Below are positions 45,900 to 56,985 of a DNA stretch of 64,000 nucleotides, piece after piece; within the stretch, counting starts at the first letter, position 1; the number at the start of each line of letters is the position of its first letter. The notes under the pieces were generated by a model. The model made no database searches. It was not told the origin of the DNA and saw only the letters and a program-made list of their open reading frames with translations. A program made the translations under genes and the position numbers. The DNA comes from Gammaproteobacteria bacterium (GTDB lineage: Bacteria; Pseudomonadota; Gammaproteobacteria; JAJPIJ01): the NCBI GenBank assembly GCA_022072255.1, contig JAJVHZ010000026.1:69300-133299 (forward strand), in the 5' to 3' direction.

Positions 45900-47380
45900 T
45901 GCTCCATCTCCGCGCCCTCGTGCGCCGGCAGTTGAAACGCGAAGATCGCGCCGCCCTCCGGCCTTGATCGGCCCCAGATCCTGCCGTCGTGAGCGTCGAT
46001 GATGGAGCGGCAGATCGACAGGCCGATGCCCATGCCGTTCGGCTTGGTGGTCACGAACGGCATGAACAGGCGCTCCTCGACCTCCGGCGGCAGTCCCGGA
46101 CCGGTATCGGAGACCGACACCTCGATGTCGCCGTTCGCGCCGGCCGCCGTGCGCACCACTATCTCGCGCCGTTCGCTGGTGTGCAGCGCATCGACACTGT
46201 TGCGCACGAGGTTGAAGATCACCTGCTGGATCTGCGTGGCATCGGCGAGCACGTCGGGCAGCGCGTCGGTCAGATCGAAACTCACGTTGATGCCCTTCTG
46301 GCGGGTGTCGATCAGCGCCAGCGCGCACGCATCGCCGATGACATCATTGATGCTGACGGGCAGCAACTCGGCCTGCCCGCGGCCGATGAGCTGGCGCAGG
46401 CGGCGGATGATCTGGCCGGCGCGATCGGTCTGCTGCACCGCCTTGTCCATGAGCAGGATCACCTTCGCCGCGGCGTCGCCCTCCAGGGTCCTGGCCATGT
46501 TGGCGCCGGCGCGCACGTAGTTGGAAATCGCGGTCAGCGGCTGATTGAGCTCGTGGGCGATGGCCGAGGCGATCTCGCCCAGCTCGCTCAGGCGTCCGAT
46601 GCGATAGAGCTCGATCTGCAGGTCATGGATCTTGCTCCGGGCGCGCTCGCGCTCGGTCATGTCCTGTACGAATCCCGTGAACAGGCGCCGCCCCCCGGCG
46701 TTCACCTCCCCCACCATCAGGTTCACCGGGAAGACGCTGCCGTCCCTGCGCTGCGCCTCAACCATGCGCCCGGCACCCATGATGCGGCTCTCGCCGGTTC
46801 TCAGGTACCGATCCAGGTACTGATCGTGCCGGCTGCGATGCGGCTCCGGCATCAGCATGCTGACGTTGCGCCCGAGCACCTCCCGTTCGGTGTAGCCGAA
46901 CAGCCGCTCGCCGCCCCGGCTGAAGGACTGGATCAGACCCCGCTCGTCGATGGCGACGATGGCGTCGAGGGAGATGTCGATGACGGAGCGCAGCCGGGCG
47001 CGCTCCTGATCGAGTTGGTCAGCGTACCGCTGCCGCCACCAGCACAGCACCGCCACGGTCCCGAACATGAACACCGAAAGCAGCCGGTTGCCCACCACGA
47101 CCCAGAGTGGGGTTCCCTGCAATGCCGGCGGTGACAGGAAGTAACCCAGTGCCGTGAGGACGGTCGCGGCGGCGGCAAAGGCGAGGGGCGCCGTTCGCCA
47201 CGGCAGCCACATGCTGATCAGGATCGGCACCACGTAGGGCACGGCCGCCGCCACGCCGAGCGGCAGGATCAGGTCCAACGCGAAGATGACCAGAGTTGTC
47301 GCCACGCCGGCGGTGAGCAACAGCGCCGTTTTGAGGTCGATCGGCCACGCCGGGGCGGCCGGTTGGGTCGGCACGCTCAC
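45896..47380 (-). CDS. fixL: FixL-type sensor histidine kinase, probable heme-PAS oxygen sensor
   Basis: 494 residues from GTG 47380, chosen because AAGGAG lies six bases upstream; the track start at 47536 has no such site. Several membrane helices (residues about 15-120), then a PAS domain, HisKA (IASAIAHELNQPLTAISNY) and HATPase (NLVRNSVDA, DTGPGLPP, GMGIGLSICRSIIDAHDG). The PAS stretch RSRHDQYLDRYLRTGESRIMGAGRMVEAQRRDGSVFP matches rhizobial FixL, including the His that ligates heme and the Arg (GAGRMV) that senses bound oxygen. So O2-controlled autophosphorylation is likely. Pairs with fixJ. Confidence 0.9.
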   Translation of the reverse strand: MSVPTQPAAPAWPIDLKTALLLTAGVATTLVIFALDLILPLGVAAAVPYVVPILISMWLPWRTAPLAFAAAATVLTALGYFLSPPALQGTPLWVVVGNRLLSVFMFGTVAVLCWWRQRYADQLDQERARLRSVIDISLDAIVAIDERGLIQSFSRGGERLFGYTEREVLGRNVSMLMPEPHRSRHDQYLDRYLRTGESRIMGAGRMVEAQRRDGSVFPVNLMVGEVNAGGRRLFTGFVQDMTERERARSKIHDLQIELYRIGRLSELGEIASAIAHELNQPLTAISNYVRAGANMARTLEGDAAAKVILLMDKAVQQTDRAGQIIRRLRQLIGRGQAELLPVSINDVIGDACALALIDTRQKGINVSFDLTDALPDVLADATQIQQVIFNLVRNSVDALHTSERREIVVRTAAGANGDIEVSVSDTGPGLPPEVEERLFMPFVTTKPNGMGIGLSICRSIIDAHDGRIWGRSRPEGGAIFAFQLPAHEGAEMEQ

Positions 47381-47839
47381 ACTGGGCTCCTTCGTTCGAG
47401 GCACGGGAAATCCCGGAAGGGGATCCTCTGCCGTCCCTGGCCGCAGCGATGGCCGCGCGTCGCCCATCCCTGCCTGGCACACTCTAGCAGATTGCGACAC
47501 GAGGCAGTATGCGTTGAACGACCCGCCGCAACGCACTCGCCGCGGAACGACGCTGGGAACGAAACGGTTTGCGATAGCGATTCGATCCTCCAGTGACGCG
47601 GCGAGCGTTCATGCGCTAAATTACTCACGACATACCCAAGGGGGTGCGGCTTGATCGACTTCGGTTCGCTTCCGCCTGTCCCGCGCGCCGATGCGCTGCC
47701 CGCCGCCACGACGTCACCACTCCGCGGCCGGGCCGCTCGCGTCCCCGGCGCGTCATGCGTCCCCCGCGTAACCCCTCGATCGTTGGGCTCGGCCACGCAC
47801 GTATCCAGATCGTTCGCCTCGACGAGGAGGTGAGTACCC
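47381..47839. other. Divergent control region between fixL and the YeiH-type gene
   Basis: About 460 bp, no gene. A near-perfect Shine-Dalgarno AGGAGGTGA stands just before ATG 47840. I found no clear FNR/FixK box (TTGAT-N4-ATCAA); only a lone TTGATCGA half near 47652. A FixJ site cannot be called by eye. Confidence 0.5.
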
Positions 47840-49270
47840 ATGCCTCGCATCAGTGAAGACTGGCTGGCGGTGTGGATCGGGCTGCTGGTGTTCGCCCTCG
47901 CCGCCGCGACCATGTTCGGTGTCGATCTGCTGGGCTGGTCGATCACCAGCAAGGTGTGGGTCGAACCCGCCAAGGCGCTTGCGCCTGTTGCCAGGGGCTC
48001 TACCGTCCCGGCGCTGCTGTCGCTGGCCGGAACCTACCTCCTCATGCTGGCGCTCACCTGCGCGGGCGCGAAATGTCTCGGCGCTCACCTGCCACGGTTC
48101 GCCGCCGCGTTCACGGCGCTGTTCGCGCTGAGCGTGCTCTGCTCGGCGATCGGCCATTACGCCTACATCGCCGCCACCCCGGACAAGTTCGACAGGCTCG
48201 GGATCACCTGGTCGCTCAACCTCACCGGCGAATCCGGCTACATCATCGCCCTGCTCCTCGGCCTGGCCATCGCCAATCTCCTGCCCCGCCTTGCCGAGGC
48301 CCTCAGGGAGGCGGTGCGGCCGGAGCTGTACGTGAAGATCGCGATCGTCATCATGGGCGCCGCGCTGGGCGTGAAATCCGCGGAGACCTTCGGCCTCGCG
48401 CAGTCGGTGATCTGGCGGGGCCTGTGCGCCGTGGTCGAGGCCTATCTCATCTACTGGGCGGTGATCTACTACGTGGCGCGGCGCTACTTCCGCTTCAGCC
48501 GCGAGTGGGCGGCGCCGCTCGCCTCCGGGATCTCCATCTGCGGGGTCTCCGCCGCGATCGCCACCGGCGCGGCCATACGCGCGCGGCCGATCGTGGCGGT
48601 GATGGTCTCCTCGCTGGTGGTGATCTTCGCGGTGATAGAGCTGCTGCTGCTGCCGTTCCTGGCGCAGCACTTCCTCTACGAGGAGCCGATGGTGGCGGGC
48701 GCCTGGATGGGTCTGGCGGTGAAGACCGACGGCGCGGCCATCCCCGCGGGCGCAATCACGGATGCACTCATACGCGCCAGGGCGTTCGCGGTCAGCGGTG
48801 TCCAGTACCAGGAGGGCTGGATCTCGATGACCACGACAACCACCAAGATCTTCATAGACGTGTTCATCGGAGTCTGGGCGTTCGTGCTCGCGATAATCTG
48901 GACAAGCTTCATCGAGCCCAAGCCGGGAGTGCGCGTCGGCGCCGCGGAGATCTGGGAGCGTTTCCCGAAGTTCGTCATCGGCTACGTGCTGACATTCGCG
49001 CTCATGCTGTGGTGGTGCCTGGGCGATGAGGCGCGCATCGGCGCGGCCAAGCCGGCCACCGAGGTCGCGAACGTCTACCGGCAGTTGTTCTTCCTGATGA
49101 CGTTCCTTTGCATCGGGCTGGTCAGCGACTTCCGCAAGCTGCGGGAGGAAGGTATCGGCAGGCTGGCGGCCGTGTACGCCGTGAGCCTGTTCGGCTTCAT
49201 CATCTGGTTCGGCCTGCTGATCTCCTGGCTGTTCTTCGCGGGCGTGAAGCCGCCGCTGGCGTCAGGCTGA
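47840..49270 (+). CDS. YeiH-like putative sulfate exporter family membrane protein
   Basis: 476 residues with about 11-13 hydrophobic segments. The core SREWAAPLASGISICGVSAAIATGAAIRARP and KTDGAAIPAGAITDALI, with the VSSLVVIFAVIELLLLPFLAQHFLY helix, fits the conserved hypothetical family of YeiH (PF03601), often labelled putative sulfate exporter. It is longer than YeiH (about 350), mainly from extra helices at both ends. The substrate is unproven. It is divergent from fixLJ and followed by a tiny membrane protein. Confidence 0.75.
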   Translation: MPRISEDWLAVWIGLLVFALAAATMFGVDLLGWSITSKVWVEPAKALAPVARGSTVPALLSLAGTYLLMLALTCAGAKCLGAHLPRFAAAFTALFALSVLCSAIGHYAYIAATPDKFDRLGITWSLNLTGESGYIIALLLGLAIANLLPRLAEALREAVRPELYVKIAIVIMGAALGVKSAETFGLAQSVIWRGLCAVVEAYLIYWAVIYYVARRYFRFSREWAAPLASGISICGVSAAIATGAAIRARPIVAVMVSSLVVIFAVIELLLLPFLAQHFLYEEPMVAGAWMGLAVKTDGAAIPAGAITDALIRARAFAVSGVQYQEGWISMTTTTTKIFIDVFIGVWAFVLAIIWTSFIEPKPGVRVGAAEIWERFPKFVIGYVLTFALMLWWCLGDEARIGAAKPATEVANVYRQLFFLMTFLCIGLVSDFRKLREEGIGRLAAVYAVSLFGFIIWFGLLISWLFFAGVKPPLASG

Positions 49271-49285
49271 GGGGGACTGGAACCT

Positions 49286-49435
49286 ATGCAGAAAGGTAGC
49301 GAACGACGCATCAAGGACGAACTGCAGCGCATGCCCTACGAGCCGCTGCTGCCGGTGGAGCGCAAGCTCATCCTCGGCAGTCTGCTCCTGGGCGCCGTGC
49401 TGCTGGTCCTGCTGCTGTGGACCACGAGAGGCTGA
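49286..49435 (+). CDS. Small single-helix membrane protein, 49 residues
   Basis: Not in the ORF track because of its length. MQKGSERRIKDELQRMPYEPLLPVERKLILGSLLLGAVLLVLLLWTTRG: a charged N-terminal half and one strong transmembrane helix, C-terminus RG. A GAGGGGGA Shine-Dalgarno precedes the ATG by about 9 bases, and the gene begins 15 bp after the transporter stop, so it is probably co-translated with it. A small accessory subunit of the transporter is the simplest idea (inference). Confidence 0.7.
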   Translation: MQKGSERRIKDELQRMPYEPLLPVERKLILGSLLLGAVLLVLLLWTTRG

Positions 49436-49458
49436 TCGATCCCTGGACCGCGAAGTCG

Positions 49459-49477
49459 CGCGCGCAATGAGCGCGCG
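49459..49477. terminator. Hairpin between the small membrane gene and purA
   Basis: 7 bp stem CGCGCGC / GCGCGCG with loop AATGA in the 47 bp between the convergent stops. No T run; weak candidate. Confidence 0.35.
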
Positions 49478-49482
49478 GCGGC

Positions 49483-52001
<2,519 letters not shown>

Positions 52002-52011
52002 GGCCGGGCAC

Positions 52012-52197
52012 TCAGTGAAAGAGATACAGGAAGAGAAGCCCGACGAGCATGGAGCCGAGTCCGACGTAGCGCAGCGTGCGCTCGTCCAGCCGCGAGGCCT
52101 GCTCGAATACCCGCCGCATCGCTGCCGGGCTCAGGAACGGCCCGATGCCTTCAAGCACGAGCATCAGGCCGAACGCCGCCGCGAGGTCCTGCCACAC
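52012..52197 (-). CDS. DUF2065 (YjeT-like) small membrane protein
   Basis: 61 residues from GTG 52197 (WQDLAAAFGLMLVLEGIGPFLSPAAMRRVFEQASRLDERTLRYVGLGSMLVGLLFLYLFH), with GGAGG six bases upstream. Two membrane helices. The track ORF (105 aa) starts too early. YjeT/DUF2065 proteins sit after hflC in many gammaproteobacteria; function unknown, likely linked to HflKC. Confidence 0.85.
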   Translation of the reverse strand: MWQDLAAAFGLMLVLEGIGPFLSPAAMRRVFEQASRLDERTLRYVGLGSMLVGLLFLYLFH

Positions 52198-52222
52198 GTC
52201 ACCCTCCGCGGCGCTGCATACA

Positions 52223-53104
52223 TCACGGTGTCGGCGGCACCGACGGGGAGGAAGGACTGTTGAAGTACCGGAAGAACTCCGAATCCGGCTGCAGCACGAG
52301 GATGTCCTCCTTGCTCTTGAAGCCGGCACGGTAGGCGCTCAGGCTGCGGTAAAAACTGTAGAACTCCGGGTCGGCGCCGTAGGCGGAGGCGTAGATCTGG
52401 GCCGCGCTCGCATCGCCCTCGCCGCGCAGGGTCTCGGCGTCGCGATAGGCCTGCGCGAGGATCACCGTGCGCTCCTTGTCGGCCCCGGCCCGGATCTTCT
52501 CCGCGGCCTCGCCGCCGCGCGAGCGCAGGTCGCGCGCCACGCGCTCGCGCTCCGCGCGCATCCGGTTGTAGACCGACATGCTGACCTCCGGCGGCAGGTC
52601 GATACGCTTGATGCGCACGTCGACGACCTTCGCGCCGATGTCCTGCCCGCCCTTGCTCGCGGCCTCGGTCACCAGGCCCATGACCACGCCGCGCTCGCCG
52701 GAGATCACCTCGTCGACGGTGCGCTTCGCGAACTCCTCCTTGAGCTTGGAGTTGATCGTCTGCGACAGCAGCGCCGCCGCGTACTCCTCACGGCCCTGGG
52801 TGGCGCGGAAATAGTCCTCGACGTCGTCGATCCGCCAGCGCACATAGGAGTCGACGATCACGGCCTTCTTCTCCTTGGTGGTGAAGCGCTGGGCCTCGGC
52901 ATCGAGGCTCAGCAGCCGCTTGTCGAACTTCCTGACCTGCATGACCACCGGCAGTTTGAAGTGCAGCCCCGGCTGGTAGTCCGAGCGGTAGATCTTGCCG
53001 AAGTTGAGCACGATGGCCCGCTCGGTCTCCGAAACGACGAAGGTCGAAGACCAGATCGCGATGACGGCGACCACCAGCGCTATGAAAAGACGTGACATCA
53101 GCAT
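52223..53104 (-). CDS. hflC: HflC, SPFH/band-7 modulator of FtsH
   Basis: 293 residues. N-terminal membrane anchor (LFIALVVAVIAIWSSTFVVSETERAIVLNFGKI), band-7 domain, then a long helix with Ala/Glu/Arg (KIRAGADKERTVILAQAYRDAETLRGEGDASAA). It forms the HflKC cage around the FtsH protease. It begins 2 bp after hflK, on the same transcript. Confidence 0.95.
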   Translation of the reverse strand: MLMSRLFIALVVAVIAIWSSTFVVSETERAIVLNFGKIYRSDYQPGLHFKLPVVMQVRKFDKRLLSLDAEAQRFTTKEKKAVIVDSYVRWRIDDVEDYFRATQGREEYAAALLSQTINSKLKEEFAKRTVDEVISGERGVVMGLVTEAASKGGQDIGAKVVDVRIKRIDLPPEVSMSVYNRMRAERERVARDLRSRGGEAAEKIRAGADKERTVILAQAYRDAETLRGEGDASAAQIYASAYGADPEFYSFYRSLSAYRAGFKSKEDILVLQPDSEFFRYFNSPSSPSVPPTP

Positions 53105-53106
53105 GG

Positions 53107-54303
53107 TCAGCGCGCCTCCCGCACGCGCTCGGCGGCGCGATCGCGTTCTTCAATCGAGGCCCTCACCGAGGCGTCTTCCCGCAGATCGGTGGCCAGGTCC
53201 TCCGGCGTGCGCGCCGCGGGTGCGGCGGTGGTGGGCTGCGGCGGTCGCTGCGGCAGCAGGCGGTCGAGCGGCAGGTAGAGCATCTGGTTGGCGGATTTGC
53301 TGTCCACGACCACCTTGGAACTGTTGTTCAGGACCGACTCCATCGTCTCGAGATACAGGCGCTCGCGCATCACTTCCGGGCTCTTGTGGTATTGCGTGAG
53401 CAGCTCGCGGAAGCGATTGCTCTCGCCCTCGGCCCGCGCGATCGCCTGCTGCTTGTAGGCCTCGGCCTCGGCGCGTTGACGCGCGGCGGCGCCGCCGGCC
53501 TTCGGCAGGATCTCGTTCTTGTAGGCCTCGGCCTCGTTCACCAGGCGCTCGTAGTCCTGGTCGGCCTTGATGGCGTCGTCGAAGGCGTCCTTGACCTCGG
53601 CCGGCGGATTGGCGTCCTTGCTGTTGACCTGGTTGACGATGATGCCGGTGCCGTGCGCGTCCAGTATCTGCTGCAGGCTGTCCTTCGTGGCCTGCGCGAT
53701 CTGCTGGCGTCCCTCGGTGAGGGTGAAGTCGATGGTATTGGCGCCGACCGTCTCCCGCAGCGCCGCCTCCGTCGCCTGGCGCAGCATCTCGTCGGGACCC
53801 TTGACATTGAACAGGTATTGGGCCGCGTTCTTGATGCGATACTGCACCTCGAGATCGACCACCGCGATGTTGCCGTCCTTGGTGAACATCGACCCCTTCA
53901 CCTGCTGCGAACGGACCAGATCGATATTCACCTTCTGGACGCGCTCTATCGGACGCGGCAGGCGTATGCGCCAGCCCGGGTCGAGCGTATCCACATGCTT
54001 GCCGAAGCGCGTGACGACGCCGCGCTCACCGGGCTGGATCGCATAGAACATCTGACTGAAGACGAGGATGCCGCCGAACAGGGCGACGATGGGCAGATAG
54101 GCCGTCGGGATCGGCGGGCCGCCGCCGGCGCCACCGCCGCCGCCGTTGCGAGGACCCTTGCCACCGCCGAACAGGCCGCGCAGCCGTTCGCGCATCTTGC
54201 CGATGACCTCTTCGAGCTCCGGCGGGCCGTCCTGACGACGGCCCCCGCCCCACGGGTCGCGTGGCTCGCGGTCACGTCCGCCGCCGGGTTCGTCCCAAGC
54301 CAT
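53107..54303 (-). CDS. hflK: HflK, SPFH/band-7 modulator of FtsH
   Basis: 398 residues from ATG 54303 (MAWDEPGGGRDREPRDPWGGG), the standard HflK start; ATG 54333 (MTDEKRGSTP) is possible. Gly-rich N-terminus, one membrane helix (AYLPIVALFGGILVFSQMFYAIQPGERGVVTRFGKH) and the band-7 domain. Unlike E. coli, hflX is not directly upstream: about 4.2 kb of accessory DNA lies between, so hflKC needs its own promoter there. Confidence 0.95.
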   Translation of the reverse strand: MAWDEPGGGRDREPRDPWGGGRRQDGPPELEEVIGKMRERLRGLFGGGKGPRNGGGGGAGGGPPIPTAYLPIVALFGGILVFSQMFYAIQPGERGVVTRFGKHVDTLDPGWRIRLPRPIERVQKVNIDLVRSQQVKGSMFTKDGNIAVVDLEVQYRIKNAAQYLFNVKGPDEMLRQATEAALRETVGANTIDFTLTEGRQQIAQATKDSLQQILDAHGTGIIVNQVNSKDANPPAEVKDAFDDAIKADQDYERLVNEAEAYKNEILPKAGGAAARQRAEAEAYKQQAIARAEGESNRFRELLTQYHKSPEVMRERLYLETMESVLNNSSKVVVDSKSANQMLYLPLDRLLPQRPPQPTTAAPAARTPEDLATDLREDASVRASIEERDRAAERVREAR

Positions 54304-54432
54304 GGGCGTGCTGCCCCTCTTCTCGTCTGTCATTTTGTCGCTGCCGCGCTTCCAGATTACTGCTCCCGCCATATACCCTGTGACCTGCTCGACAACGGAG
54401 ACGGCCAGCGTGTTGGTGTCTTTGGGATCTAC

Positions 54433-54462
54433 GCCTGAGCGTTCAGGGCCTGAGCGTTCAGG
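54433..54462. repeat. Tandem 15 bp duplication upstream of hflK
   Basis: GCCTGAGCGTTCAGG occurs twice head to tail. Each unit contains the short inverted repeat CCTGA/TCAGG, so it can fold. It marks the hflK-side edge of the island and could be an operator pair or an insertion scar. Confidence 0.7.
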
Positions 54463-54656
54463 CATGCCCGCCAGTCTTGCACAGGCGGGGTGAAATTCAA
54501 AATTCGAACTGGCCCACTACCCATTACTCCGGGAGCGACTTGCATCCGACGATCGCGTGTTGCCATCGTTACGGCGTTGCTGTGGGCGTGGAATGCGTGC
54601 GGATCGGAACCGCGGACGCGCATTCCATACGGGACGATCCTCGGCTGTGGCGTCTT

Positions 54657-55477
54657 CTACGCGGCCTGTCTCATCACCGTCAAGGTGGCGCGCCATGGCG
54701 GGGCTTCAGCCGCGAGATTGATGGCGTCGAGCACGGCGATCACTGCGTTGTTCCCGTTGCCGATCGCGGCGCTTTCGCCACAATCATTTTTCCCCACGAT
54801 CACTGCGAACCGGCCCGTGTGGTAATTCGCGTGGCCGGCCTTGGCGCCGTAGGCCTGCTCGCGGAAGATGTGGCCGAGCTTCGCGCGCGAGAGCGTTCGT
54901 CTGCAACCCGCGCGAGACGCATTTCGGACCACGCTCGCAACATGGCGGCACGTCAAGACCCTGTCCCTGCCGCACTTCTGCCCGCACGGCAGTCCCGTTG
55001 CTGAGCGGAAGGGCACGGCGGCAGCGTGGCAAACACGTGCATCGCGCCGCACGGCGTGCGCGAACGGGCGGCGCCGGTTCTCGACCATCAAATTGCCGCT
55101 CCGCTCTCCACGATCTCGGTGCAGGCACCGAGCCCATTCACAACCGCCACGACCTTGGCGAGGTGCTCGCGGGGCGCGGCATCCGGGATGGGCCTGGCTG
55201 CGTGCGCCCATGTCTCGCCGGCGTCCTCCACTATGTCTGCGAGTTCACGAGGCCGGAGGCACCCCCCGGGGACAGCCAGGAGGTGCCCAACCAGCGGGCG
55301 AAACGCCTCGGAGAGAGCATCGTCATTCCCGGGCACCTGCCCGTACACGTAGCCGGGTCTGCCCGTGGGCTCCAGTGCGCAACACTGGGTGTCGTCTTGG
55401 CCCAATGGTGCAGTGTCGCTCCACGACAGCGGCACTGTGCCGGCTACGCAAGCGCAATACGATGCCGCTTTGCGCAT
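54657..55477 (-). pseudogene. Possible decayed gene, family not recognised
   Basis: The 54.5-55.5 kb stretch has no intact gene. On the minus strand protein-like pieces lie in different frames: GNDDALSEAFRPLVGHLLAVPGG ... EHLAKVVAVVNGLGACTEIVESGAAI (ORF 55088-55477), then GHIFREQAYGAKAGHANYHTGRFAVIVGKNDCGESAAIGNGNNAVIAVLDAINLAAEAPPW (ORF 54657-55211). The two ORFs overlap in different frames, which is what a frameshifted gene gives. I could not name the family. The plus-strand ORF 54490-54825 in the same DNA looks less natural. Confidence 0.3.
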
Positions 55478-55537
55478 TGCGGGTCCGGTGAGCAGCGAAC
55501 TTGGAGTAAAATGTAATGTAAACGAGACCGATTCTTA

Positions 55538-55566
55538 TTGGCGCTTCGAAATGTGTTCGCTATAAT
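55538..55566 (+). promoter_or_regulatory. Sigma70 promoter of the porin cluster, with Fur-like half site
   Basis: TTGGCG (-35, 4 of 6), 17 bp spacer, TATAAT (-10, perfect), 40 bp before the porin ATG. The upstream part is AT-rich and contains CGATTCTTATTGG over the -35, which resembles one half of a Fur box; the other half is not clear. Confidence 0.7.
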
Positions 55567-55605
55567 CCGGGCTCAAGCCGGCCATAACAACGAAGGAGCG
55601 CACGG

Positions 55606-56955
55606 ATGAATCCCACCCGCCTCGAGGCGTCCCACGCCGCCATCGCCCTGTTCATTCTCGGTATTTTTTGGAGCGTTCCTGCTGCGTCCGCGTCTCCTCC
55701 GTCCGCGGAGGAGATGTGGAAAATCATCCAGCAGCAACAGAAGACCATCGAGGAGCTGAAGGCCAGGCTCGAAGCGACCGACGGCAAGGTCACGGCCTCA
55801 CAGCAAAGGATAGAATCGACCGAAAAACAGGCGCAGGCGGCCGAGAAGAAGGCCGAGGAGGCCACAGCCGCCGCGGACGAGGCCGGTGCGTCGAGCAGTA
55901 CGGCGGCCTCATGGGTAGACCGCACACACCTGGGCGGCTATGGCGAACTGCACTACAACAACCTCGAGAACGAAACGGCCGGCACGGAGCTCGATCGGGT
56001 CGACTTCCACCGCTTCGTGCTCTACGTCGGACACGAGTTCACGGACTGGCTGCGGTTCAACTCCGAACTCGAGCTCGAGCACACGCTGGCAGGCGATGAC
56101 GAGCCCGGTGAAGTCGAGCTGGAGCAGGCCTACATCGAGATGGACGTGTACCAGAATCAGAGTTTGCGCGCGGGCATCCAGGTGCTGCCGGTCGGCATCA
56201 TCAACGAGACGCATGAGCCGCCGACGTTCTACGGCGTCGAGCGCAATCTCGTTGAGACCAATATCATCCCGACGACGTGGTGGGAGGCTGCGCTCGGCGC
56301 GCACGGCGAGGTGCTGCCGAGCATGGTTCCCGGCTTGAGCTACCATGTGATGCTGCATTCCGGCCTGCAGGTACCCGTTACCGGCGCGAACGCTTTCCGC
56401 ATTCGCAACGGCCGCCAAAAAGTCGCCGAAGCGTCAGCGGACGAACCGGCGTTTACCGGGCAGATCAGGTATGCAGGCATTCCAGGCGTCGAACTCGCGG
56501 TCAGCGGTCAATATCAGAGTGATGTCACGAGCGACTCGCTCGCGAGCGGCGGGATCGCAGCGACGCTTTTCAGCGGTCACGCAATTGTGAACAAGGGGCC
56601 GTTCGGACTGCGTGCACTGTACGCGCGCTGGGACCTCGACGACGGCCTTGCGGCGGACGGGCCTGCGACCGGCCCATCACCCGGCCGCGACGTGCAGGTC
56701 GGCTGGTATGTCGAGCCGTCGTATCGATTCGCACTGCCCGGAGCCGTACCGGGCGATCTCGGACTATTCGCGCGCTACAGCGAAACCGACAACAACGCCG
56801 GCGACGCCAGTACCACCGATACCGGGATCGACCGTTGGGATGTGGGATTCAACTGGTGGCCGCATCAAAACGTCGTGTTCAAGTTCGACTATCAGAATGA
56901 GGAGAACGGCTCGGACAACGACGGATTCAACCTCGGATTGGGCTACCAGTTTTGA
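55606..56955 (+). CDS. Outer-membrane porin with N-terminal coiled coil
   Basis: 449 residues. Signal peptide (AIALFILGIFWSVPAASA), then about 65 residues of coiled coil (EEMWKIIQQQQKTIEELKARLEATDGKVTASQQRIESTEKQAQAAEKKAEEA). From THLGGYGELHYNNLE on, alternating beta strands form a barrel ending in GLGYQF, with the terminal Phe needed for outer-membrane insertion. It resembles the OprP/phosphate-selective porin group, but the substrate is not known. First gene of a three-gene unit with the FMN-binding and PepSY genes, which suggests redox-linked uptake. Confidence 0.8.
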   Translation: MNPTRLEASHAAIALFILGIFWSVPAASASPPSAEEMWKIIQQQQKTIEELKARLEATDGKVTASQQRIESTEKQAQAAEKKAEEATAAADEAGASSSTAASWVDRTHLGGYGELHYNNLENETAGTELDRVDFHRFVLYVGHEFTDWLRFNSELELEHTLAGDDEPGEVELEQAYIEMDVYQNQSLRAGIQVLPVGIINETHEPPTFYGVERNLVETNIIPTTWWEAALGAHGEVLPSMVPGLSYHVMLHSGLQVPVTGANAFRIRNGRQKVAEASADEPAFTGQIRYAGIPGVELAVSGQYQSDVTSDSLASGGIAATLFSGHAIVNKGPFGLRALYARWDLDDGLAADGPATGPSPGRDVQVGWYVEPSYRFALPGAVPGDLGLFARYSETDNNAGDASTTDTGIDRWDVGFNWWPHQNVVFKFDYQNEENGSDNDGFNLGLGYQF

Positions 56956-56985
56956 AATGTAACCAAACGGATCCTGCCGCATGAC

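Noticed and set aside
45900-46328. Upstream part of the 346-residue ORF containing fixJ
   Set aside because: Off-frame read of fixL; FixJ begins at ATG 45899 with the receiver domain.
54490-54825. 111-residue plus-strand ORF upstream of the porin cluster
   Set aside because: GTG start without ribosome binding site, no domain, and it overlaps the protein-like minus-strand pieces.
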